Below, piece after piece: positions 44,914 through 56,800 of a DNA stretch of 64,000 nucleotides. Every line of letters starts with the position of its first letter. Position 1 is the first letter of the stretch. The stretch is from Nymphaea colorata (lineage: Eukaryota > Streptophyta > Magnoliopsida > Nymphaeales > Nymphaeaceae), in assembly GCF_008831285.2 (NCBI RefSeq), contig NC_045148.1, positions 14,982,802 through 15,046,801 on the forward strand, given 5' to 3'. The notes below the pieces were generated by a model. It did no database searches, was not told the origin of the DNA, and saw only the letters and a list, made by a program, of their open reading frames with translations. Made by a program: the position numbers and the translations under genes.

Positions 44914-47300
44914 CTCCCCCTCAAGTTGGGCATACATATCAAACATGCCCAACTTGGATACATTCCTCTCAAATGAAGCTGAAGGAAGAGCTTTCGTCAG
45001 AACATCAGCAGTTTGGTCTTCAGACTTCATGTAAGGTAAGATCAACTCTTTCGCATCAATCCTTTCCCGAATGAAGTGACGATCAATTTCAACATGTTTT
45101 GTTCTGTCGTGAAGAACAGGGTTGTTGGCTAAGTTGATTGCAGACTTGTTATCACAGTACATCTTCATAGGTCCTTCAATCTCTATTCCAATGTCAGTCA
45201 ACAATATCTTCAACCATAATAACTCTGACACTCCCATAGCAACTGCCCTGTATTCTGCCTCTGCACTGGATCTAGAGCAAACATCCTGTCTCTTGCTCCT
45301 CCATACAACAAGGTTTCCTCCCAGGTAGACACAGTACCCTGTAGTGGATCGTCTGGTATCACCACAACCTGCCCAATCCGCATCAGAATAGCCCTCGATT
45401 TCCACAGTCTCTTGTTTCACATACAGGAGTCCCTTACCAGGATTTTTCTTCAGGTAGCATAGCACTCTGTCCACAGCCTTCAGATGTGCATCGGTTGGCG
45501 CATGCATGGATTGGCTCAAAACATTCACCGCAAAGATGATATCAGGTCTCGTGAGGGTAAGATAAATTAGCTTCCCAACCAAACGTTGATATCTTCCCTT
45601 GTCTTCTTCACAGAGAGGCTCTCCATCTCTAAGACTCAACTTGTGCCCAGTGTCAAAAGGGGTAGGAGTAGGTCTACATCCCAATTTACCAGTTTCTTCC
45701 AGCAGATCTAATGTATATTTCCTTTGGTTTAGTACAAGACCAGTACTAGACCTAGCAACCTCCATACCAAGAAAATACCTTAGCTTGCCAAGATCTTTGA
45801 GGTCGAATTCTGTAGCCAGTAACCCTTTTAGCTTGATAATCTCCTCCTCATCATCTCCAGTAACAATCATGTCATCTACGTAGACGAGCAGGAGAGTAAC
45901 CCTGCTCTCCTTCCTCTTCACAAACAGAGTGTGATCTCCATTTCCTTGTTTGTATCCATGACGTATCATCACTCTTCTCAGTCATTCAAACCACGCTCTG
46001 GGCGATTGCTTAAGGCCATACAAGGCCTTTTTCAGCTTACAACACTTTTCTGGTTCTTCATATCCTGGAGGCATATGCATATATACTTCTTCTTCGAGGT
46101 CCCCATTGAGGAATGCATTCTTAACATCCAGTTGATACATCTTCCACTCCTTCATCACAGCTAGGGATATAACCACCCTCACAGTCTTTATTTTCGCAAC
46201 AGGAGCAAAGGTTTCCAAGTAATCAATTCCATATTTCTCGCTAAACCCCTTGGCCACAAGTCGAGCTTTATATCTTTCAACACTCCCATCTGGTTTGTAC
46301 TTGATGGTATACACTCATTTGGATCCAACTAGGTGAGCGGCTTCAGGAATCTTCACCACTTCCCATGTCAAGTTTCTTCTTAGGGCCTCTATTTCTTCTT
46401 TCATTGCATCAGCCCACTTGGAGTCACTTTGAGCTTCAACGACAGTCCTGGGAATCACAGCCAAAGAGAGAGTAGAGACAAAGCACTCGTAATCTTTCCC
46501 AAGTCTGGAATAAGAAACAAAATTACCAATGGGGTGTTGAGTACATGACCTGACACCCTTTCTCAGGGCAATGGAAAGATCGTCATTCTTCTTCTCAACC
46601 TCATCATGAGTCTCCACGGTCTCCTTGGTAGGACTTGGTTCATCCAGGGAAGGAGTGGCATTGGGATTGGAAGTAGATCTAGCTTCACAAGTCATCACCT
46701 CTGTCCGAGTACCTCGTCTAGAGTAGAACTGTCCAAACAACTGAGGGCCTTCCTTCTCAATGCTATTGTCACCCTTTTCCTCCTTCTCAGGCACATCAAC
46801 AGTATTAAGTGATTCTGCTTTCTTGTAGTCCAAAAAATCTATAAACTGAAGTTCCTGTCTCTGAGAATACTCTTCCCTGCCCACAGACTGCTCCCCCTGA
46901 AGAGGATTCGCACCAAAGTAAGAGGCATGTTCCAAGAAGGTAACATCCCTCGTAACATAAGCTCGACCAGTAATAGGATCAATACATTTGTATCCTTTTT
47001 GCGTAGGGGAGTATCCAACAAAGACACATTTGATAGACCTAGGATCAAGTTTCTTGACATTTGGACTGTGATCATGGATAAAACATACACAACCAAAAAC
47101 ACGAGGAGGAAGAGGAAATGGTGGACGACTACCAGGAAGCAACGAGTGGGGAGTCCTACCATTCAAAACACGACTGGGCATGCGGTTAATAAGATAGGCA
47201 CTAGTAAGAACTGCATCACCCCAATAGTGTTTAGGAAGATTTCTCTGAAACAAAAGAGCCCTGGTGACATTAAGAAGTTGACGATTTTTCCTTTCAGCTA
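44908..47300 (-). pseudogene. copia integrase end, reverse transcriptase and RNase H, two stops
   Basis: Continues the integrase (HYWGDAVLTSAYLINRMPSR, then the FGCVCFIHDHSP and KCVFVGYSPTQKGYKC motifs). The reverse transcriptase follows: [31 protein letters not shown] and the catalytic YVDDM at about 45870. RNase H has YSDADWAGC and RSSAEAEYRA, and the usual DVLTKALP end. The frame is broken by TGA at 46315-46317, where a Trp is expected, and by TGA at 45982-45984, where an Arg is expected after AWFE. The element cannot make a complete polyprotein. Confidence 0.93.
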
Positions 47301-49237
47301 CCCCATTTTGGGGGGGGTGTAACTACAGGATGTCTCGTGAACAATCCCCCGTTGTCTAAGAAACTCCTCAACAGGCTGACACATGTACTCACGGGCATTA
47401 TCGGACCTGAAGGTTTTAACATTCGCACCATACTGGGTATGCACAAGAAGAAGAAATGTCTCTATGATGCGAGGAACCTCGCTGCGGTCTTTTAACAAGT
47501 ATATAAATGTAGCACGAGAGAGATCATCAATGAAAGTGATAAAATACCGGAAACCTTGACGGGTATGAATGCCCGAAGGTCCCCATACATCAGAGTGAAT
47601 AAGGGAAAAAGCTTCATTAGCACAACTAGAAGAAAGAGGGTACGAAGCCCTCACATGTTTGGCAAACTGACAAACATCACAAGAAATGGAAGACAAATCA
47701 AAGGAGGAACACAAGTCTGGAAACAAATGTTTCAAAATCCCAAAAGGTAAATGCCCAAAACGTTCATGCCAGTACATAAAAGACTGAAGACAATCTTCTC
47801 TTCTCTTATCTGTCTTGCGGATCGCTGTCAACAGAGCAGTAGCCACACGTATGGGAAGACGATATAATCCATCAGAAGCTAAACCAATCCCAATCCTCTT
47901 CCCTGTCACCAAGTCCTGCAAAACACAACGATCGGCAGAGAATATAAGTTCACAATTCAATTCTTTAGTAAGTCTACTGACTAATAAGAGATTTAAAGGA
48001 AACTGGGGAACATGTAAAGCGCCCTGCACATGAAATTTGTCCAACAAGGACAGAGTGCCTTCGCCTGCCACACAGGTAGAGGAACCATCTGCAAGAGAAA
48101 CACGTTCCTTTCTCGAGGACAACTTATACTCATGAAACAATTTTGGATTACCTGTCATGTGATGAGTAGCACCACTATCGACAATCCATTCCCCCACAGA
48201 AGAGTTACCTTGATTGCCAATAACCGCGAGAGCATGATTAGCTGTAGTTCCCTCTGAGGTTTCAATCTTGTTGACATCGATCCTGCCCAAATAAGCCCTT
48301 AGTTCACGAAGCTGGTCAGCAGAAATGGAGACTTTTTCTCCACTGGATGCTTGCACCTCAGACACATGCGTTCTCCCAATCGAAGATCTCCCTTTGTTTC
48401 CCTTCTTTTCTGGATGAAGATCCCAACAATAATCCACGGTGTGACCTGTCTTCTTGCAGTGAGTGCACCGGCGAAGGAATCTAGACGGGCCGCCAGGACC
48501 ACGACTCACGAGAGCGGATCTCTCGTTATAGGGCACAAGTTCCTTCTTCCCATCTTTTGTAACAAGCCTCCTCTGTTCTTCCGCTTCAATACAGGAGTAC
48601 ACATCTTCAATACTGGACACCTCCCCTGAATTCAGAATCTGGCTTCGAACACCTTCAAACTCATCATTTAAGCCTGCTAAAAATAGGAACACCCTGTTTT
48701 CCCATTCATGAGCAACATAGAGCGCCTGATCATGGGGACAATGCCAAGGAATATCAGAATGATAGTCAAGCTCTTCCCACTTGGCTTTCAAAGCTCCATA
48801 GTACTCTGCAACAGACGAGTTCCCTTGTCGAATGCCATAGACTGTCTTCATTACTTGGTAAGTACGAATTGCGGTCTTCTTTTGGCCATACATTTGCTCG
48901 AGGACCACCCACATGTCTCTAGCAGTCTTCTTCCAAAGGATAAGGGGCTGAATATCGACGGAAACGGAATTGACAATCAAGTTTTCACTTGATTGTCCTC
49001 AAGAAACCAACTATGCCACACATCACTTGTTCTTGCTGGTTCGGGGTTGCTCCCATCAATATAGGCCATGCGACCACGGCCAGCAATCCCCATAGTCATA
49101 GCAGGCGACCACGAGAAATAATTCTCCTTGGTGAGGCGAAGAGTGATGACCTGCATGGGAACATTCTCAGTTCTAAAAGCCCATATTTCAGTGGGATTGG
49201 TGTTGACGGTTGACGAGGAAGAGGCTGCCATAATCAC
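47298..49237 (-). pseudogene. copia gag-protease-integrase, frameshifted
   Basis: The gag start (MAASSSSTVN...) is at about 49230 and the capsid region follows. A frameshift near 48975-48980 splits the N-terminal 80 residues from the rest. Next come the zinc knuckle (CTHCKKTGHTVDYC), the aspartic protease motif WIVDSGATHHMTG, the integrase zinc finger (H...H...CDVCQFAKH) and the start of the catalytic core (HSDVWGPSGIHTRQGFRYF). A second frameshift lies in an 8-base homopolymer at about 47307-47316, inside the integrase core. Confidence 0.93.
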
Positions 49238-49907
49238 AGACCAGTCTAGCTACGGGAGAAGCCCAGTAGGCAGCAAGGGCAGCAGGGAGCAACAGCACAA
49301 TACAACACCAAAAAAGGCAGAGAGCAGGCAACGGACAAAACGGAGAACGCCTAAACCTCACCGGCAGAAGAGACAGCAACAGAGAAGCAGCGTCGGAGAA
49401 AAAACGAGGCAGAGCGGCGCGACGCTGGGCGGAAACAGACCGCCGGAACCCGGCAGAGTGGCACAACGGCGGAAGCAGACCGCTGGAACCAGGCAGAGCG
49501 GCGCGGCGCTGAGCGAAAATAAACCGCCGGAACCAGGCAGAGCGGCGCGGCGCCGGAAAAAAGGCACGGCGGTGGGCGATGCGTCGGTTGACAGAGAGGA
49601 ACGCCGCTGGGCAGGGCGTCGCTGGGCAGGCCGACGCTGGGCGGAAGCGGCTGAACAGGAACGGCGCTGATCAGGGCGTCGCTGGGCCGGTCGTCGCTAG
49701 GCGGAGACGGCGGAATCCTGAGCGGCGCTGAACAGGGCGGCGCTGGGTGGAGACGGCGACAGATGAGGCGTCGGGCGAAGCTCGAGCACGGGCGATGAAC
49801 AGTGCCAGGCGAGACGATGAACAGTGCCGGGCGAGTCAATGAACAGTGCCGGGCGAATCCTCCTCCAACACGGGCAAACGACAAACCAGAAACGCCGAAA
49901 CTTCACA
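49238..49907 (-). other. copia untranslated leader with GC-rich repeats
   Basis: About 670 bp between primer site and gag. It is GC-rich and contains a tandem repeat with gcagag starts at 49409, 49453, 49493 and 49537 (periods 44, 40 and 44 bp), plus repeated tgaacagtgccgggcga motifs at about 49795-49860. Long open frames here follow from base composition and are not genes. Confidence 0.8.
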
Positions 49908-49919
49908 GCTCTGATACCA
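49908..49919 (-). other. primer binding site, initiator-Met tRNA
   Basis: The complement reads TGGTATCAGAGC, the standard primer site of plant Ty1-copia elements. It directly touches the 5' LTR with no spacer base. Confidence 0.95.
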
Positions 49920-50167
49920 TGTAGAAATACGAAAAGAAGAAGGCGAAGAGAAACAATGATCACGATGTAACGTGGAAAACCCTCAACACGAGGGAGAAAA
50001 AACTACGAATGAGGAGGAGTTGGTGCCCACTAGCAGCCAGACTCTTTCTCTCTAAAGATTATCATTAACACTTAAGGATTAGGGTTACATGACTTAAGTA
50101 GAGCCCAAAACGGGCTACAAGGCGGGTCGGGTATGGATCCGGACCCGCAACACACAATCTATCAACA
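49920..50167 (-). repeat. 5' LTR of the copia element (248 bp)
   Basis: Runs from TG at 49920 to CA at 50167 on the plus strand, followed by CTCCT at 50168-50172. On the minus strand its inner end is immediately followed by the primer binding site. Confidence 0.95.
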
Positions 50168-50172
50168 CTCCT

Positions 50173-51692
50173 GATCATGCATATTTTCATTTTTCATATG
50201 TAACAAGATGGGAATAATGAAAAAACTGATTTTCATAAAAAACAAGTGCTTACCAATGGGCATGTCATCAATTGTGTAGTCCATGAATTTTGAATAACAC
50301 TAGCAAGCATGAACAAGATCTATACATGCACACATCTAGTTAGTAGAAAAGCAACTGCACATATAAATTACATAGTTGTAGGGTCTACAACTTCTAGCAC
50401 CTTATCATTTTAGATTGAATCTACAACCTTGCCGTCTAGGAATGAACCGAGACACTTATACTTAAAACAAAACGACTCAACAAAAGCAAATAAACTAAAG
50501 CAAATGAGACGAGACATCTCAGAGTTCGAAATTGGTTAGGGTGCCCATTTGGTGAATTGGCTGATTCAATGACTCTCAGTTGGGCTTAGAAACAAATATT
50601 ATCTACTTTTGTCAAAGAGTAAACAATATATAAAATAAGAAAAATTTTAAAAGACTTGAGAAAATAACAAAAAAGTGATAGATGGTAAGTCTATATCCAC
50701 TGAATAGAATCAGTTTGCTAGCAATTTGATCCACACCTGTGATTCATAATCTGTTTCGCTTTTGATCAAGATGAAGGCCAAACAGCTCATAATATCTGGC
50801 ATCTTCGTTGCAGCATCGTTAAAGTGGTCACTCGTCATGACGACTATACCAATCAAATTCAACAGGGCCAAAGCGACAGATGCTTACAGCAGAAAGAAAA
50901 TAGGAGGAAAATTGAAAGTTATGCTTATGGCAATTTTCAAAGCAGCCTACAGAATAGTGTTCAGGAGATGAGTCCCTTCTGCAAAGACTTTGCAGCTAAG
51001 AAAGGAGAAATGGCAATCAACTGCATGGACAAAAAACTTGAATAAGTAACTCCCTCTATGAGGCACATATCATTTATAGGAAAGAACAAGAATTTGCTTC
51101 TATTAGTGCATTCCATATGGTCTCTTCAACTTTAAGTCACTTTGTCATGTTTCTTCAATTTCTTCCTTTTCCTTCATAATTAGATTTTCACGTGTACAAG
51201 GAAAAAAAGAATGTTATAACACAGGTTTTCATACAAGAACTTGCCTAAAGTCCAGCTTGAACCCATATGACTGCAAACCTTCTTCATCAAATGTGTGAAA
51301 TATTTTGGAGGAAAAAATAATTTATAGAGACATCATAATTGTGGTAATCTCTAAAGCAATTGCCTGTTCCATAAAAAAAAAAGTCAAAAACAAAGTGAAA
51401 TTAAAACATAGTAACATAATGACAATAAAATCCTATATGAAAACTAGTTGGGAGAGATTCAACATTGAATGACATCAAAAGACAGTGGACACTAATGTCA
51501 AAACATAGAAGTACCAACAAGAAGAAACATGAGAACATCCTTTTTCAGTGACAAGGAAGCTTACATACTTCCTTCTTTAATCGTTATTGACAACCCAAGC
51601 TGTGGAGGTGGCACCTTCAGTTGAACTTGATACAAGCATCATATGACAATTGGTTTGGAAGAAGATAGAGCTTTACATGCTTGCATATCCCT
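50173..51692. repeat. duplicated segment, copy 1 (pairs with 61.99-63.24 kb)
   Basis: About 50325-50434 and 50540-51690 match 61997-63238 in the same orientation. Shared landmarks are acatctagttagtagaaaagc, gtgaattggctgattcaa, tttgatccacacct, gatcaagatgaaggccaaacag, tagattttcacgtgtacaagg and ttggtttggaagaaga. Between them, 50435-50530 is an inserted piece that also occurs at 58097-58192. There is no clear gene: the short frame at 50762-51045 is not kept in the other copy. The right end (about 51690) is the junction with an LTR-retroelement sequence. Confidence 0.8.
50435..50530 (+). repeat. 96-bp repeat shared with 58097-58192
   Basis: From tctaggaatgaaccgagac to acatctcagagttcgaa, practically identical in both places. 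At 58 kb it lies inside the U3 part of a minus-oriented LTR. Here it stands alone inside a duplicated host-like sequence, so it is probably an LTR scrap. Confidence 0.85.
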
Positions 51693-54680
51693 AATTCGTC
51701 TCGGGAAGAGTTAGGGAAAAACTAGTGGAAAACGGCTAGTACTACCGGTGGAGAAGACTAGTCGAGAGGGTGGACTAGTACCCTCGGGTGAGAAGACCAC
51801 CTAGTAGCTGGCTAGTACTCGAGCATCGACTCCGGCTGCAAGAGACGAAGTAGGCACCGAAGCATCTCCCCTGTCTGCTCGAGCAAAAAATCAAGCCTTG
51901 AGGAATTCGTCCCTAGTAAGCTTTTGGTACTCTGCCAAAACCAGAGGAAACATTGCTGGAAAGGAAGAACTACACGCGGCTTGTGAGGACTGTTTTCACG
52001 GTGAGAAATTGAGAATGTTCACCGGAATCCATTGGTATAAGGCCAATCGGATTTCTGTGAATTCATCGATAGATCTCCTTGGAAAACCTGTCCACAGCAG
52101 CAAATCCTCTCGCATAGAATCGTGAGGTTGTTGTCGACAAAGGAGAGCAATTTTCCACAGCCGATCCTAAAATCAAGCAACTTCGCACGCTCGGCTTGGC
52201 TGAGGCAAATCAGTGATTGGGAAGAAGGTTCAGACGAAATCTGAAGCAACCAAAGGCGAAATTCTCTCTCTCTCGTTGGTTCAGATAGGATCGCCCTGGT
52301 TTTGGTGGAATCCAGTCCAAGTTTCGGCCAAAAAGCTATGGACGGCTGAGTTCCATTACCGGCCGGAATTCCCAAGTCGGACGGTGGTTCTAGTCGCCGC
52401 TGCTCACTTCTGGCAACCATCGAGCGGCTATCGCAATTCCCCTTGCTCATCCCCAAATTACCCTTGGCAACATTTACAATTAATTGATTGGTGTCTAAGT
52501 CAAGGAGGGCAAATCAGACCCGGTGGTGAGTTAACAAGCGAAAAAGGAGGACCCAACTCGTTGGCGCTCGTTCCTCTTCTTCCTCTTCGGCTTCCCTTCA
52601 TCAATACAAGTGTTACATAAGGCTTCTCACTCAAGTGAAGCTGTCCACTTGGCCACACATAGAGGTAAGTTAATTCCCTAACGCCAAGTGTCCTCTTCAT
52701 CATTACACCCCAGCCACAACGCTTCATCCCCTTCACTCACACCCTTCACCTCCTTTACCCGTTAGCCCCTTCACCTCCTTATAACCGTTCCTAAACCCAT
52801 ACAAACTCAAAAGTCACCTTCTTCTCAGCTGGCCACTTAGCTCCTCTCATCATTAACCCTCTTGAAGCCTCCCCACCATGAGTCATAACTCACCTCATTT
52901 CCCACCACTCCATGCCATAATTGAGGAATTAAAGGTACGTATTCACTTCTTTTAGCTAGGAAGCCTCTTCGCACACCCTTAGCCCTTTACATCTTGTAAC
53001 CGACCCATTCCACTTAACTCTAGCCTTAACCTCTCTTATCCTCATGCCATAACCTCCTCTACCTCGTCATTAATCCCCACTTCTCATCATTAGTTAGCCC
53101 AACCTCTTTTGCATGTCTCTTGGCTTAACCCTTAGCATAACCGACCCCCATCATTACTATCCATCACTCGTAAGCTTAACTCTCCACTTTCTATCGCATG
53201 ACCCTTAGCCTATCCCTAAACCATGACCGACTAGTCCATCACTAGCCCAGTTGTTGCCTTAACCCCACTTCACTTGGCCCTACTCAAGCCAACCCACTAC
53301 CGAACCACCTAGGCTACAGCGACTTACCTACCTTGACCTAGTCCATCCGAGCTCAAATCTCTACTGAGCTCACCTAACCGAACCTAGCCTACCTAAACCC
53401 TCACCGAGCTCACCTCCTTGTTCCGAGCTCGGCCTTACCCCTTGGAGTCCATTAGATAGGTTCATCTCCAATTATGTTCGTGTTCAGATCAGAGTTATCA
53501 GCCCAACAGGTGACAACTTCACACGGCCTTATTGCTGCAACCCATAACCTTCAACAGCCGATCAACCTCACCGCCGCCAAGGCTACCTCGGCCAGGCAGG
53601 CCGAGCCCCTGCCTCCTACCGGGCGCTCTTCCTGCACCTTGCTGTTACACTCGGCCGACCGAGGCCAGCAACACCTCCCTTGCTCCAGGCATCGTAGCCG
53701 ACAGCATCCCTCTCTGCCACCTTCATTGCCGAGACTCTCTCGACCAGCTCATACGAGCGTCCTCGGCCAGGCGGGCTGAGCCATCTCGTCACCACCTTGC
53801 TGAGATATCCGAGAGTGGCTTTGCCACTGGTTTTCTCTCGGATAACTTGCTGATCAAGCCGATCTCTCGTCGGCTACCTTCTAAACATCCTATAGAACGT
53901 GGGATTATGGGTGCACTTTTATTTCCAAACCAGGCTTAGCCAATTGTGACCATCGGCAGTCCCTCCAAGGCACCTTGCCAAGGACACGACTGCGGGTAGC
54001 TAGACCACCAAAGGGAAAGGGCATGGTTTGGCTGTTCTTAGGGATTGTATGAATGGTTTGTATGTGATTCTTGAGTGAGCTGTGAGAGAATACTTTGTAT
54101 CGCTTGTGATTGTACAAGCCTTGATCCCCTAAGCGTTGTAGTAAGAATTAAGCCTTGGGTCCGGGAAAACACACTTGTAACTTTACCCAGGGAACTATTG
54201 AGTCGGGGTTGCTGTCCGGCTGGATCAACTTTTGTAATTAACTTGTCCAAGTTTGGACTTACGGCTCCCTCGAGTGATCTTGGGAAGGGGATCGACACCC
54301 GGTCAGCAGATTTTACCGACGCCAGGTCTAGGGTCCCCACCATTTTCAGATTTGTTTTTCGTTTTTGATGTTCTTATCTACCTGTAGGTGAACAGTGATA
54401 ATTTTTTTTTTCCAAGAATAATTCCTAACACTTGATATGACAAGCATTTTATGCATTGCATGAATTCGTATCCTAACATTTTGGGTTTTCCTGAACTTGG
54501 TCGCCTGCCAAGCCTGTTGTGGTTGGTGAACCAAGAGCCTCTGATGCCATTCACCATTCAACGACAACTTTTCTAGACAAACCAAAGTATTTAATAGTTA
54601 ATACGACCGGAGTTTGCTGTAGTGTTGGTTAAAGGCATCCTTAGGAATGTGTTGTTGACGTACTGAACACGAAATAATGC
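51693..54680. mobile_element. LTR-retrotransposon-derived stretch, unclassified
   Basis: Positions 51693-51800 (gtctcgggaagagttaggg ... gggtgagaagaccacct) are the inverted copy of 57695-57786, the terminal part of an LTR. Downstream come a leader-like region (51.8-52.6 kb), a C/T-rich stretch with many 'cctaacctc'-like motifs (52.6-53.45 kb) and a CGGCC-rich part (53.55-53.9 kb). About 54120-54345 resembles retroelement leader sequence. No gag or polymerase motif was found. The boundary at about 54.68 kb is approximate. Confidence 0.45.
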
Positions 54681-54689
54681 CTTTTCTTT

Positions 54690-55003
54690 TCATGTTTGTT
54701 GTGGTTTAAAGTATATGGAAGATATGACTCAGGGTCTTTGTCATGAACATGTGTGTGTGTCTCTCTCTCATACCCAAGTAGAAAGACACGTGCACGTGCA
54801 CCCAAGTACCGAAAAACATGTATTTGTTGATGTGGAGCTTGTGCTTGAATTCTTATGGCATTTCCAAAAATATCACAATGCAGGTGGAATATGGCTGATT
54901 GGTGTATTAGTGCAGCCTAGAAGGCTAGAACTGTGGCTTATGGGTCCACTGTGCATATGTAGTGTTTTTATTTTCAGAGCTAACATGTCAATTCATACAG
55001 TTA
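54690..55003 (+). repeat. host-like repeat, inverted relative to 63.66-63.99 kb
   Basis: Matches the complement of about 63660-63985: tatggaagatatgactcagg, gtctctctctcatacccaag, agcctagaaggctagaa and agctaacatgtcaattcata. It ends at 55003, where the pararetroviral sequence begins, so 55003/55004 is an insertion or rearrangement junction. Confidence 0.88.
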
Positions 55004-55910
55004 CAGCAGACAACAGAGCAGCCCTCCTCCTTCCACAAGCTAATCCTGCAACAATCAGAATATATTATCTGGTGCGAAGCAGAAATTAGCCGCCTGAAGA
55101 AAGAAAATCAATATCTCCGAGATCAACTATTAATCAAACATCTCTCCAATGATCTCGAAGAATTAACTCTTGCAGACAAACACAAAGAACAAAAAGGTAA
55201 GGGGATCCTCCTTACCGACGATAACTGTTTTATTCTGCAGGGAGAAAATATCCTACATGGAGAAACTGCCAACGCAGCAACAGGAGGAGTAAGGTTCATA
55301 AAGAATCGTCTCTACAACCTCACTGCACAAATTGAAATTCCAGGAGTTAAATCTTTCTCCGTCAGAGCAATCCTAGATACTGGTGCAACAACCTGCTGCA
55401 TTGACGAAAATTTTGTGCCTCAAGAGGCCCTTGAGGATAATACTTTCACTGTCCAGTTTACCGGCGTTAACTCTAAGCAAGACGCCAACAAGAAGCTAAA
55501 GTACGGGCAGATGATCATAGGGGAAAACCAGTTCAGAGTTCCCTACACATACGCCTTTCCTATGTACACATACGCCTTTCCTATGTGCCTAGGAGGCGAA
55601 ATTCAAATGATCATTGGCTGTAACTTCATCCGAGCCATGCAAGGTGGACTAAGAATCGAAGGAGATACTATCACCTTCTACAAGAATGTCACCACCATCA
55701 ATACGCAGCAGCAGGCAATCCTTTCTTCGTTTATTGAAGAAATTAATGATCTCGAATATATCCAACTCCAAGAATCAGTCCTATACACAGCAGGACCAAC
55801 GCCTCAGAATTTCAAAGTTAAGTTCCAACCCATCATTGATAGGCTCAAAGAAGCAGGATATATTGGAGAAGATCCCCTCAAACATTGGTCAAAAAACAAG
55901 GTAACATGCA
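55004..55910 (+). pseudogene. endogenous pararetrovirus fragment: protease and start of reverse transcriptase
   Basis: One open frame of about 300 codons, fused in frame to preceding host repeat. An aspartic protease core DTGAT is followed by a Cys pair at about 55376-55400. An MIIGCNFIRAMQGG segment near 55608 and the opening of a reverse transcriptase (FKVKFQPIIDRL) end the region. This order and these motifs are those of Caulimoviridae polyproteins; the genus cannot be fixed. A short in-frame duplication (YTYAFPM twice, near 55545-55585) is present. The frame is lost shortly after KNKVTCKITL, before any catalytic YxDD motif. This is an old genomic copy without capacity to make a complete enzyme. 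Confidence 0.85.
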
Positions 55911-55924
55911 AAATTACCTTGAAA

Positions 55925-56800
55925 CTACTGCCATTCATGATTGCAGGTCATCTGTTGTGGGGGTAGTTTGATTTGAGGACGGTAGCCTCCATCTTCTTCT
56001 CCCAGCATCTTTATACTGAGGGTCTGTGTGAGATGCTCCAGTGATTCGTCCATATCTTCGTTCTCTGAGATGGAATATATTGCGTCACTGAGTTCTCCGC
56101 CTTCCTGGACAGAAACAATGTCATGATCTTCTCGTAGATCAAGTCCCTCAAAAATAGCTACCCTTTTTACATTTCTTTGATCGATGGGGCATTCTCTGGT
56201 GAAATGTCCTTCCTCGCCACACAAATAGCACTTGCATTTTTTGTTTCGAAGCATGTGCTTTCTCTTCTCAATTCAGGCATGTGTTGGATGTGGTTTTCCT
56301 CTGTAAGTAGTGGATTTTCGCATGCCGTATCTCCTTCGGGCAGGGTTGTTGTACGCGTGGCACAGACGCCGACGCTACCCGACAGAAGCACTGTTTATAT
56401 GCTGATCCTTTTGCCGTTGAGGAGAAGGACGAGATAATGAGTTAGTGTCTGAATCGTTCCAGGTTGGTCTGAAGGCATCCTCTAATGTCGGACCAATAAT
56501 TGCCTTTGGACGAGCATTTGGTGCAGACAGTAAGCTTAATCTTTAATAATTCTTCAAGACTTTCAAGATTGGCTTGAGCTTGGATGCATAAGGCTTTCTC
56601 AAGGCGGTCCATTTCTCGTCCAAGTTCATTGAAGCGGTCTAGAGGAATGCCCTTGGACTCGGCACTGGACTCGACTTCGTCTTGGTATCCCCAGTGTTTG
56701 GCAACTTCTGGGTGACGCTGTTTGGCTAGCATTTTGTACCTGTTGATGAGCATCGGCCCTGGTTGCATGAAGGCTAGTCCTTCCCAGATTAATGTTTGCA
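55925..56800 (-). pseudogene. endogenous pararetrovirus fragment: coat-protein C-terminal part
   Basis: Opposite in orientation to the neighbouring protease fragment. It contains a CCHC zinc knuckle (CYLCGEEGHFTREC, complement of about 56185-56230) followed by an acidic Ser/Asp/Glu-rich tail, the usual end of the caulimovirid capsid region. An in-frame TGA lies upstream of the knuckle near 56276. A further upstream frame (56442-56768) is separated from it by frame changes; it has helical, Leu/Glu-rich character but I cannot assign it. Non-functional. Confidence 0.8.

Larger units (their letters stand above)
44676..50167 (-). mobile_element. full-length inactivated Ty1-copia retrotransposon
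   Basis: A 5.49-kb element on the minus strand, bounded by two LTRs starting TGTAGAAATACG and ending ATCAACA on the plus strand. The target-site duplication is CTCCT (44671-44675 and 50168-50172). The primer site TGGTATCAGAGC (complement 49908-49919) pairs with initiator-Met tRNA and directly abuts the 5' LTR. A polypurine tract (complement of about 44914-44922, gagggggag) abuts the 3' LTR. The order gag, protease, integrase, reverse transcriptase, RNase H is that of Copia. The coding region carries two frameshifts and two nonsense codons. The LTRs are alike apart from a ~10-bp indel and a few substitutions, which suggests a fairly recent insertion. Confidence 0.96.

Noticed and set aside
49128-49884. 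Long Arg/Pro-rich frames on both strands
   Set aside because: They lie in the GC-rich untranslated leader of the copia element between the primer site and gag.
53474-53939. Overlapping frames in a CGGCC-rich stretch
   Set aside because: Composition-driven frames in probable retroelement DNA, with no motif.
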